A stretch of 64,000 nucleotides of DNA from Closterium sp. NIES-65 (Eukaryota; Streptophyta; Zygnematophyceae; Desmidiales; Closteriaceae). Under the pieces are notes generated by a model. The model saw only the letters and a list, made by a program, of their open reading frames with translations, was not told the origin of the DNA and searched no databases. The stretch covers positions 1 to 64,000 of the forward strand of contig CANXME010002524.1 in assembly GCA_948144175.1 (NCBI GenBank), given 5' to 3'. The position numbers and the translations under genes are program-made. Every line of letters starts with the position of its first letter. Position 1 is the stretch's first letter. This document shows, in pieces, positions 46,178 to 55,475 of the stretch.

Positions 46178-49100
46178 TTAAAAGAACAGCACTGCTACAG
46201 AAATATCGTCTCTGGAGTTGGCGTGTTTCTCCGCAGCCCACTTGGCCACGGCTTTCTGAGCCACCTGCTTCGCTGCTTTGCTCTTGGGCCATGTGTTTGC
46301 CACTATCTCCACCACCTCTGCATTCGACAGCACGTCCCACACCTGGGGGGTGGGGTGGAGAGGGGTGGAAGGAGGTTGTGTGAGATTGTTCTGGATTGAG
46401 GGGGGTTGTGAGTGGTTAGCACATCATCCCAGGAGCCATGTGCTGCTCTGCTCTTGCGCCATGTGTTTGCCACTACCTCCACCACCTCTGCATTCGACAG
46501 CACATCCCACACCTGTCAAGGGGGATTAGAGAGAGGCTATGGGGAGTGGAGGGCGGTTGCTTGCGGTTGGCAAGCGCATCACGCACACTTGCAACTGGAT
46601 CCCATCACTATCGGAGCAGAACGGAGGGCTTAAAGCGACGGTGCAAATTTGCCACCCGAAACCCAAAACCCTGCCGAACTGTTACTGCGGATGAAAAGTG
46701 TCCGCACGAAATCCTGGTTTTAGCCAGCCAACACTTTCGCGCTGGCAAGCCTGGTACAAACAAAAACTTCTGAAACTGACCCCGCCAAAAGTGCACCGTC
46801 GCTTTAAGCGATCCGACCGAAGCCATGACCGCGAATTAATCATTGGGGCCAATGCTGCGCACGGTAACATCAGACCTGCAGATGAGCCCATGTGACTAGG
46901 CGATGCCCAAAAGGGACTTGCCACAGGATTCTGATAAGGACATACAGCTTGATCATACAAGGGCAAGCAAGACGAATAGAGCACTCACCCCATCCAAAGC
47001 CATGACCACAAACTGATCCTTGGGGTCTATGTTGCGCAGGGTGACATGCAGATGAGCCCATGCGATCTGCTCTGGGACATGCACCCTACCAGAACAGAAT
47101 GAACAACAGACAAAACCACTCACCCCGTCCGAAGCCATCAAAACGAACTGGTTGTTGGGGTCTATGCAGCGCACTGTCACATCTGTTCTAGAAGTGAGCA
47201 TCAAAACGAGGAGTACACACCGTCTAAGATGACGGAATGTAGCGATGGCTGAAGCTCAGGTTCCGATCTTCCGGCCTAAGTCGGCGGAAATGGAAGATGG
47301 CTTTGAAGCTTACGAGGAGCGGATCGAGGGCGAGTCGTGGGATCACGGTGTCTGTGTTTTCGAGCCTCCCTGCAGTTAGCAGCCCAAATTTCGCGGGTAC
47401 AAGGGCGTGAACGACTTGGTCATCGCCACGCCTATCGAACAGCGCGTGACGGGTAGCCGCAGCGTATTCGACATCTCTCGCATCCCAACTGACTCTCTAA
47501 CGGTCAAGAGCTTTCTGGCGAAAGAGGACTGCGGGAAGCACCATGGGACGACGATGACGGGAAAATCTGCTCTTATTGCAATGCTTGTATCGTTGAGGAC
47601 GCTTGCATTGCAGCTGCTGGTGCTGGTGTTGCCGCGGCGCAGCATGCTAGTCTTGGGAATGGCGGTGCTATGCCATCGGACGGAAGCAGCAGCGGAGAGC
47701 CGCATAGGTCGGAGCGTGGCAGGGGGCAGCGGTCGCAAGTGTGCAGGGAGGTGAGGCCGGGCGACTCGACGACGGTGACATCCAGCCGGCAGATGAGCCC
47801 GTGCGATTTGAGCTCAAAGTCGCCAAAGGCATGCGCCACTGCCAGCCCCGGTGAGCAGAATGAACAGACCACCCACTCACCCCATTTGAATTCATGACCA
47901 CAAACTGGTCGTTGGGGTCTATGCTGCGCACAGTAACATCCGGCCGGCAGATGAGCCCGTGCGATATTCTGTGCAGGGGCTTCTATCCTAGTTCGGACTT
48001 ACAACATGTTCCTACAAAAGTGGAAAAGGACAAATGCACTCACCCCATCCGATGCCATGACCACGAACTGGTCGTTGGGGTCTATGCTGCAAACATTCAC
48101 ATCGGGCCGGCAGATGAGCCAGTGGGACTTGCATCCTAACAGGCCGCCCACCCACTCACCCCGTCCGAACCCATGACAACAAACTGGTCATTGGGATCTA
48201 TGCTGCGCACGGTCACATCAGGCCGGCAAATGAGTCCGAGCGATTTGAGCTCAAAGTCCCCAAAGGCGCGCGCCACTGCCAACAGATGAGCCGTGGGGCT
48301 TGCTGCTCCTTGCATCATAAAAGGCCGCCCAACCACCCACTCACCCCATCCAATGCCATGACCACGAACTGGTCGTTGGGGTCTAGAGTGCGCACAGTCA
48401 CGTCGGGCCAGACGATGAGCCCGTGCAATTTGTTGTGCTAATGGACTTCTATCCTACGGGGGAATCGCCACTGGATGCTAGTCTGGACTTACAGCCTGAT
48501 TAGATAAAAAGCAGAGCACAGCGGATGGACCACTCACCCCATCGGAACCCATGACCACTCACCCCATCGGAGCCCATGACCACGAACTGGTCGTTGGGGT
48601 CTAGAGAGCGAACAGTCACATCGGGCCGGCATATGAGCCCATGGGATTTGAGCTCGAAGTCTCCGAAGGCGCGCGCCACTGCCAGCCCCGGCTCACTCTT
48701 TCCCGGCAGGAAGATTCTGTCGATGGTGTTCATGTAGTTGAGGACTTTCCCTCCTGCTTCCTGCACTCGTGCCTTCTCAGCTGCGATGGAGTGGTGGGGG
48801 GGACAAGATGGGACGGAAGGGGAGGGATGAGAGAAAAGGCGGGTAGATTCTGTCGATGGTGTTCATGTAGTTGAGGACTTTCCCTCCTGCTTCCTGCACC
48901 CACACCTTCTCAGCTGTTGAGGAGGGTGGGATGATGAGGGGGGGTTAGGGTGGTGGGGAGAGACAAGGAAGATTCTGTCGATGGTGTTGATGCAGTTGCC
49001 CGCCTCCTGCACCCGCACCTTCTCCGCTCTGATGGTGGGGAAGGGGGAGAGGCCGATAGATTCGACCGTCAGGGTAATTGACGGGGAGCTGGCGTACATG

Positions 49101-52100
49101 TAACCGAGCAGCTTCGTTCTGCTCATTCGGGGACTTTCGACTCTCAAAAGCCACTCTCCCCCACCTTCCCACCCCTCCTTCCCGCACCACACCCTCCTCC
49201 CCTTTCCACTCAGCTCACAGCATCTCACCGGGGTTGCTCGCCTTGTGGTCGATGGTCAGCTGAACAGCCTCTATGGTCGCCCTAATGTTTGCTCTCCTCA
49301 TTGGGGGAGTGACTCACCTCAGCACAGCATTAACCCTTTCCCGCCTGCCCACCCCTCTTTCCCATACCACACTTTCTCCCCTCCCACTTAGCTCCTTTCT
49401 CACCTGGGTTGCTCGCCTTGTGGTCGATGGTCAGCTGAACAGCCTCCATGGTCGCCCCAACACAGACCCTACTACTGTCTCCACTCCCCTCCCCCACACC
49501 CTGCTCTCACCTGGGTTGCTCGCCTTGTGGTCGATGGTCAGCTGAACAGCCTCCATTGTCGCCTCGCCGCATCACAGATCATACTCCCCTCGCCCCACAC
49601 CCTTCCCCCACATCCTGCTCGTCCACGCCACACCCACATTGTCTCACCTGGGTTGCTCGCCTTGTGGTCGATGGTCAGCTGAACGGCCTCCATTGTCGCT
49701 GCATCACTCTTGCCGTTGGGACCCCTGGCAATGCGAGCCAGCACACAGCGGGAATCCCCTATGTGTGCCACTATCAGCTCCGAGCCCTGAAAGACAGAAG
49801 GGGCGCGGGGCAAAAAGGGGAGTGCAGTGAGGAAAGGTGATCTCTGGCAGTGCGAGCAAGCACACAGTGGGAATCCCCTATGTGTGCCACTATCAGTTTC
49901 GATCCCTGAGAGACAGAAGGGAAGGGAAGAAACGGTGGTGTGGTGGCAGTGCGAGCGAGCACACAGCGGGAATCACCTATATGTGCCACTATCAGCTCCG
50001 AGCCCTGAGAAAGTGAGGTACGGAGGGGAGGGGAGGGTCGAGGAGGGAAGGGAGGGGAGGGTGAACGGGAGGGACGGGGACAAGGAGGGAATATGCCAAG
50101 GACAAGGAGCCCTGGCAGTGCGAGCGAGCGAGCACACAGTGCGAGTCCCCTATGTGCGCCATTACCAGTTCCGATCCTGAGTATGTGAGGCGGGGAGGCG
50201 AGGGAGGGGAGGGTGTGGCTGTTAAGGGGTAAGGAGCGAATGGGGGGCCATCACTCTTCCCGTTAGGAGCTCTGGCAGTGCAGGCGAGCACACAGCGTGA
50301 GTCACGCATGTGTGCCACTATCAGATCCGAGCCTTGAAACAAGGGGCACAGTGGAGAGTGTGTGGGCGGGGTAACGAGGGAATGTGGCCAGGAAACGTGA
50401 GTTCTGGCAGTGCAGTGCAGTGCAGTGCAGTGCAGTGCAGGGCAGTGCGGGCGAGCAGCACAAGTCTCCTATGTGCGTCGGTATCAGATCCGATCCTTGA
50501 AACGTGGAGTGGAGTGGAGTGGAGTGGAGTGGAGTGGAGTGGGGTGGGGTGGAGTGGGGTGGAGTGGAGTGGGGTGGAGTGGGGTGGAGTAGAGTGGGGT
50601 GGAGTGGAGTGGAGTGGAGTGCGTGTGTGACAAGAGAGAGCCCAGATACAAAGCAGCAGAGAGCGAGAAAAAGGTGTCTCACAAGACGTAGGGCAACAAT
50701 AGCAGTAGACCCACTGTCCCTGTTGTGGAACAGGTCCTTCCTCAACTCCTCATCAAGGTCCCCAAACACCCCACCGAACATCACCCAAAAAACCCGGCAC
50801 AGAGAGAGCAGCAGGTAGAGACAGAGAGAGAGATCACTCATGAGTGACGAGCCTGAGAGAGAGAGATCACTCATGAGTGACGAGCCTGAGAGTGAGAGAT
50901 CACTCATGAGTGACGAGCCTGAGAGAGAGAGATCACTCATGAGTGACGAGCCTGAGAGTGAGAGATCACTCATGAGTGACGAGCCTGAGAGAGAGAGATC
51001 ACTCATGAGTGACGAGCCTGAGAGTGAGAGATCACTCATGAGTGACGAGCCTGAGAGTGAGAGATCACTCATGAGTGACGAGCCTGAGAGTGAGAGATCA
51101 CTCATGAGTGACGAGCCTGAGAGAGAGAGATCACTCATGAGTGACGAGCCTGAGAGTGAGAGATCACTCATGAGTGACGAGCCTGAGAGTGAGAGACGAG
51201 AGAATTGACTCACGAGGCGGAGGGCGACGACTGCCGTAGACCCGCTGTCCCTGTTGTGGAACAGGTCCTTCCTCAGCTCCTCATCAATGTCCCCAAGTAC
51301 GCCCCCACACACCCGCACACAGCCACCCAGTGAGGAAAGTAGCAGCAGAACGAGAGGGAGAGAGAGAGAATCCACTCACGTGGCGGAGGGCAACAACAGC
51401 AGTGGAGCCGCTGTCCCTGTTGTGAAACAGGTCCTTCCTCAGCTCCTCATCAATGTCCCCAAACACGTCCCCAAACACCCACGCCCACACGTCCCACCCA
51501 ATGACCAGAGCAGCTGAGACAGAGGCACGACAAACCCACTTACAAGGCGGAGGGCGACAACTGCAGTGGAGCCGCTGTCCCTGTTGTGAAACAGGTCCTT
51601 CCTCAGCTCCTCGTCAATGTCCCCAAACACCCCGCCAAACACCCGCGCCCACACATCCCTTGCCGCAGCCCCGTCCACGTGGGCGAGCTCGTTCTGGGTG
51701 TGCTGCACGGCTGTGTTGAGTCGCTCTGGCAGCTGGTCGCGAGCTGTCTTGGACACGTAGTGACCGGATAGACCGTGCCCGTCAAACACCCCCACCAGCG
51801 CACTGCCTCGTTCCCCACTTGTGCTTGTGACTATCAGGTTCTGCGGGAAGGGTGGTGGGGCGTGGGGAGGGGTGGGGAGGGGTGAGGGGTTTATATGACG
51901 TGGGGTTGGGGGGATGAGGGGATGGGGAGGTAAGGCGCACACACCACACGTCCCTTGCCGCAGCCCCGTCCACGTGGGCGAGCTCGTTCTGGGTGTGCTG
52001 CACGGCTGCATTGAGTCGCTCTGGCAGCTGGTCGCGAGCTGTCTTGGACACGTAGTGCCCCGACAAGCCGTGCCCGTCAAACACCCCCACCAGCGCACTG

Positions 52101-53716
52101 CCTCTCTCCCCAGTTGTGCTTGTGACTATCAGGTTCTGTGGGTGCGTGGGGGGGCATGGGAAGGGGTGGGACGGAGGAAGGACAACCTGTGCCCGTCAAA
52201 CACGCCCACCAGCGCACTGCCTCTCTCCCCAGTTGTGCTTGTGACTATCAGGTTCTGGGGGTGCGTGGGGGGGCATGGGAAGGGGTGGGACGGAGGAAGG
52301 ACAGCCTGTGCCTGTCAAACACCCCCACCAGCGCACTGCCTCTCTCCCCAGTTGTGCTTGTGACTATAAGGTTCTGTGGTTGGGGTGAGGAGGAATGGGA
52401 GGGAGGTAGTGGCAGGTGAGGGTATGTGAGGGTGGGAGGAGCACCGGATGGGGGGGGAATAAGAAGTGGGGTTGATAGTGGCGTTCTCGGGTTGACGTGG
52501 CCGAATAAGCCATGCCTGTCAAACACCCCCAGCAGCGCACTGCCTCCCTCCCCTGATGTGCTTGTGACTATTAGGTTCTGTGGTTGGGTGGGGGGAGAGG
52601 AGTGCGAGAGGATGGGGGGGAAAGAGAGGCAGGGTGGGGAGGAAGGAGCGGGGTTGAGGGTGGTGGCTCTGATGGGTGGTCGTCTTCTCTCGAAGAGCAA
52701 AAACGGTCAAAAGAACTGCCTTGGAGACGAGTGGGTCGCCCGACAGATCATGCCATTTTGTTCGAGGTTGATTTTTAGAATTCTCAGAATCAACCTCAAA
52801 CAAAAAAGAACTGCCTTGGAGACGTGTGGCCCAACAGGTCGTGCCTGTCAAACTAGCGCATTCCCCCACCAGCGCATCTCCCACTCTCCGCAACTGTGTC
52901 TCACAGGATGAGATTACGCAGTTGAGTGGGCAGGTGGGAGCGGGGTAGGATGGGGGATGGGGGGGTGGATGGAATCTGGGATGGGGGTTGGGGAGAGGAG
53001 GGGTTGAGGGTGGTGGGTGGGACTGATAGGTGTCCATCCACTGGTGTGGGGACGAGCAAACACGGCCGAGTCTTAGACGTTCGCCCTTTGAATAACGCAG
53101 TTGCGGGACAACACTCACACTTCTGTCTCTCCTCACCTCTGGCAAGGGCTGGGCCGAGTCTTGACATACAACATCCAATTTACGCAGTTGCGGGTCAACA
53201 CTCAAACCTCTGACTCTCCTCACCTCTGTGGCAAGTGCTGAGTCTTGACATACACCCTTGAGGCCAGGCTGCACAAAGATCACCGAGTTCTTGGTGGATC
53301 CTGGCAAAGCAGTACGGGATAACACTCACACTTCTGGATCTCCTCACCTCTGTGGCAAGGGCCGAGTCTTGACATACGCCCTTGAGGCCGGGCTGCACAA
53401 AGATCACCGAGTTCTTGGTGGACCCTGGCGAAGGCATTGCGGGGGAGAAAAAAACGAGTAGAATGAGATGGATTTAGCTTCAGCTGGAGCTGATACTTCG
53501 AGCCCGGACGGGCACAGGACCAAAAAGATAAAAGAGACACAATTTTGAGAAAGAGACAACAGCTTTGAAGTAATCGTTCGCGTCAGACTGAAACGGGATC
53601 GATTCTTGCCATCATTCTTAACCGTCAAATGCTTGTCAAATAGTTACGAGCGGAGTAACAGAAGCCTCACCTACGTCTTTGTTGATAACCCCGTCTTTAG
53701 ATGATCCGTTTCCCAT
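46178..53716 (-). CDS. Protein phosphatase 2C, N-myristoylated, plant group-E-like
   Basis: Metal-dependent Ser/Thr phosphatase. Main exons: 53716-53671 (MGNGSSKDG, a clear N-myristoylation signal), 53424-53348 (IFVQPGLKGVCQDSALATE, the GxxQD metal motif), 51840-51544 (VGVFDGHGLSGHYV to DSGSTAVVALRL), about 49787-49648 (IVAHIGDSRCVLA to LTIDHKASNP), about 48790-48565 (EKARVQEAGGKV, GLAVARAFGDFELKSHGLI, LDPNDQFVVMGSDG) and about 46345-46178 (VWDVLSNAEVVEIVANTW to SRDDISVAVLFF, stop TAA). Metal-binding Asp residues are present in QD, DGHG, SDG and DDI. The motif set matches plant PP2Cs of the ARAFGDFxLK type. Each exon is surrounded by partial copies of itself, and one intron contains a JmjN fragment and another a MITE. 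Which copies are spliced is inferred. Confidence 0.88.
46435..46525 (-). repeat. Upstream echo of the PP2C last exon
   Basis: A copy of the acceptor side of the last exon (VWDVLSNAEVVEVVANTW), with a CAG acceptor, lying upstream of the complete exon. Confidence 0.85.
46628..46809. mobile_element. MITE-like element in a PP2C intron
   Basis: About 182 bp with terminal inverted repeats GCTTAAAGCGACGGTGCA (46628-46646) and its near-exact complement (about 46791-46809). The interior has no coding potential and is unlike the flanking exon echoes. No certain target duplication is visible. Small size and terminal inverted repeats fit a non-autonomous DNA transposon of unassigned superfamily. Confidence 0.65.
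46830..48420 (-). repeat. Downstream echoes of the PP2C exon ending SDG
   Basis: At least seven copies of the donor-side part of exon 48790-48565 (RPDVTVRSLDPNDQFVVMGS), at about 46840-46890, 46985-47050, 47120-47185, 47875-47955, 48030-48120, 48150-48270 and 48345-48415. Most keep a GTGAGT-like donor. The copies differ from one another by several substitutions each. Confidence 0.85.
47245..47740 (+). pseudogene. Fragment of a JmjN/JmjC (KDM4-like) histone demethylase gene, antisense in a PP2C intron
   Basis: From an ATG at 47245 the plus strand reads AEAQVPIFRPKSAEMEDGFE, matching the JmjN signature (P-x-F-x-P, acidic, aromatic). After a stop at 47377 the same frame continues with YKGVNDLVIATPIEQRVTG and TDSLTVKSFLA. 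In KDM4-type demethylases this is the linker after JmjN (compare DMVIPAPIQQVVTG...MTVKEF). Only the first part of such a gene is present; the JmjC catalytic domain is absent. The fragment sits between two PP2C exon echoes, in the opposite orientation. It could be a truncated retrocopy or a translocated gene start. Function is not expected. Confidence 0.7.
48835..49050 (-). repeat. Upstream echoes of the PP2C exon ending SDG
   Basis: Two copies (about 48840-48915 and 48960-49035) of the acceptor-side part KVRVQEAGGKVLNYMNTIDR, both upstream of the complete exon at 48790-48565. Confidence 0.85.
49220..50340 (-). repeat. Echoes of PP2C exon 49787-49648 on both sides
   Basis: Downstream copies at about 49225-49272, 49405-49455 and 49505-49560 repeat the donor-side MEAVQLTIDHKASNPG. 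Upstream copies at about 49835-49905, 49935-50005, 50110-50178 and 50265-50335 repeat the acceptor-side SELIVAHIGDSRCVLAR. The split by side is complete. Confidence 0.85.
50407..50440 (+). repeat. (GCAGT)n pentanucleotide tract
   Basis: Six to seven GCAGT units in a PP2C intron, inside an exon-echo region. Confidence 0.9.
50503..50627 (+). repeat. (GGAGT)n pentanucleotide tract
   Basis: About 25 units of GGAGT with GGGGT variants. Confidence 0.95.
50680..51480 (-). repeat. Downstream echoes of PP2C exon 51840-51544
   Basis: Three copies of the donor-side part (DEELRKDLFHNRDSGSTAVV) at about 50680-50760, 51215-51300 and 51380-51480. A 33-bp minisatellite lies between the first two. Confidence 0.88.
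50840..51202. repeat. 33-bp minisatellite, 11 copies, each with a 14-bp perfect palindrome
   Basis: Eleven near-identical 33-bp units, each with the palindrome TCACTCATGAGTGA and a GAGCCTGAGAG linker that varies only by AGAG/AGTG. The unit is a multiple of three and open on both strands (MSDEPERERSL on plus, SLSGSSLMSDL on minus), but it sits in an intron with no splice context. Confidence 0.95.
51955..52910 (-). repeat. Upstream echoes of PP2C exon 51840-51544
   Basis: Five copies of the acceptor side (NLIVTSTSGERGSALVGVFD, GHGLSGH). The longest is at about 51958-52138, shorter ones at about 52195-52255, 52318-52377 and 52500-52577, and a decayed one at about 52845-52910. Confidence 0.87.
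52764..52797. repeat. Junction palindrome 4
   Basis: 34-bp imperfect palindrome with arms GAGGTTGATT/AATCAACCTC and centre GAATTC. It lies between tandem copies at about 52709-52755 and 52801-52846 (AAAGAACTGCCTTGGAGACG...). It lacks the TGAG-N4-CTCA core of the others. Confidence 0.8.
53135..53424 (-). repeat. Duplicated 77-nt PP2C exon 2 plus a partial third copy
   Basis: 53424-53348 and 53300-53224 are both 77 nt with CAG acceptor and GTGAGG donor, and both encode STKNSVIFVQPGLKGVCQDS. About 53135-53175 is a decayed donor-side piece. Since 77 is not a multiple of three, only one copy can be used per transcript. Confidence 0.85.
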
Positions 53717-55334
53717 ATTGAACCGAGTATCGTCAGCTCTGAAGCGTGGGACGAATAAAACTGTACTCCAGCAACGACTGCTGAGGGGGGTGCTTCTTGC
53801 AGACTACTGCTCGCTAGTAACGACGGCTGACAGGGTAGTTCGCTATAATTACAGGTCAAAAACAGCTGCTATTCTTTTGACAAAAGCTGGAACGTAACAC
53901 TGCCCAGATGGCTGCAAAGCCTCTCGGAAAATGAATACTGGGCTGATACGCTCGGCAGAATGTTGTGTCAGGGATGGCTGGGTGAGAAAGGACACAGTTG
54001 TAAAAAAATAAATAAATAAAGGTTTTCTGGAGAAAGGACGAGTGAGCTGAGGAAACAATTACTACAAAAGCCGTGCAGACAAAACCGAACTCGAAGGTAT
54101 CAATAAGGTAGTTGACATGCCACGCATGTCGGAAGCAGGTACAGCGCGTATTCCAGCAAAGAATAAGTATTTGCAAGAATTCATTAACTAGGACATCAAA
54201 TAGTCCTTCAATGCGCTTGCGAAAAAAAGTACTGGAAACTGCTTACGTTTTCGCACTCAGCGATTAGAGGTAGTAACAGCTTAGTGATTCTTCAGGTAGT
54301 AACGGAATCGTGCAGAAGCGTCGGAGAGAAACGTCTGTGATCTGAATTCACACCCCGGTGCGCGTAGGCCTTCAATAGTTACCTAGGATGTTCGGATCAT
54401 CAATCTTGTACCTAGGAAACTCTGCGCTACTTACTAAGAGCTCAAATTTCATCCCTGTTGTCTCGGCAAAGTCAAGGTCGTTTCCGTCGCACAGCGTCGC
54501 AGGGAGAGTCTCAGGTAGTCGCGCATTCGGTCCCTCCCTGCATTCTTTCTGCTTGAAGGCATCGTCGTCAGGCAGCCAGTTTTTGCAGTCGCAGAACCCA
54601 AGCGACGTCCCCCTTCGTCGAACCTGGGTCAAATGACCAGTCCGCTTCCGTGCCGTGCCCTTTCAGATTCTCTCTGCGACGTTGACGATGCCAAGTCAGC
54701 GCGCGGTGTGCTTGACTTCTGTGACAGACGAATGTGAACAGTCGGTTAGCGAACGTGCATATCCTTCGCCGAACAACTCCTCCAGTTTATTGGCAGCTGA
54801 AATTCGCACAAACGCGCCTGATTGGTTAGCCGTCACCTTTCCACAACAGCTGGGAACCCCATATACGCCTACCTTGAATTAAGACAACTAGCTTTGAAAT
54901 GTAGCCCATGCTAATAATAGTGCTTGATTCTTAGGCTGCCATCTCAGCCACTAACATACCCTATACATATTAGGAGCACACATATCATCGTAACAGATGC
55001 AAACTTATTGTGTATGGCATGCTTTGATCACAACCTTTTGACGTGCATAACTTTCTACAAGGCTATAACATAGCATGATGAAAAAAGGTGGTTTCACAAT
55101 GAAACAATGCCAATTGAACCTGGGTACGATGCCGTACATCGATTCCGCGCGAGCAGAGGGGTTTGGGGGGATTACGCACCACCACTGTCGTCACCGCCAT
55201 CACCACCATCACCACCACCATCACCACCAGTAGCGCCTACACTACTACCACTGCTGCTGCAAGCTTCACCGCCGCTGCTGCCAGCGTCAGCACTGCTGCT
55301 GCCACTCTTTACCCCCGCTCCACACCCGGCAACA
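53717..55334. other. Intergenic between PP2C and METTL24-like gene 2
   Basis: The 5' flank of PP2C, AT-rich sequence and one possible small coding exon (separate entry). Nothing else is recognised. Confidence 0.5.
54372..54632 (-). CDS. Hypothetical 86-codon frame
   Basis: Minus-strand frame starting MTQVRRRGTSLGFCDCKNWL and containing CREGPNARLPETLP. Composition is balanced, not low complexity. A GTAACT sequence near its end could be a donor, making it a first exon, but no matching next exon is evident. Family not recognised; it may be chance. Confidence 0.2.
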   Translation of the reverse strand: MTQVRRRGTSLGFCDCKNWLPDDDAFKQKECREGPNARLPETLPATLCDGNDLDFAETTGMKFELLVSSAEFPRYKIDDPNILGNY

Positions 55335-55450
55335 TCATCGCAGGCATGGATGGAACTGCCGCAGCACAGCCCCACAGTCGAGGCTGAGAGGAGGCACCAC
55401 CAAGTCCTCGTGCACAAATGCCACCTCGATGCATGGTACATAGCGGGTTG
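55335..55450 (-). repeat. Downstream echo of METTL24-like gene 2, last exon
   Basis: A decayed copy of the later part of the last exon (NPLC...HR, then LDCGAVLR-like). It lies downstream of the complete exon, beyond the low-complexity tail. Confidence 0.75.
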
Positions 55451-55475
55451 GCCTTGGGGTTGGGGTTGGGATCAC

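Noticed and set aside
50840-51202. CRISPR-like array (33-bp repeats)
   Set aside because: Units are contiguous with no unique spacers and lie in a eukaryotic intron. It is a minisatellite.
50302-51375. 357-codon minus-strand frame in the PP2C region
   Set aside because: It only strings together exon echoes, a Ser-rich translation of the 33-bp minisatellite and pentamer repeats. No coherent domain.
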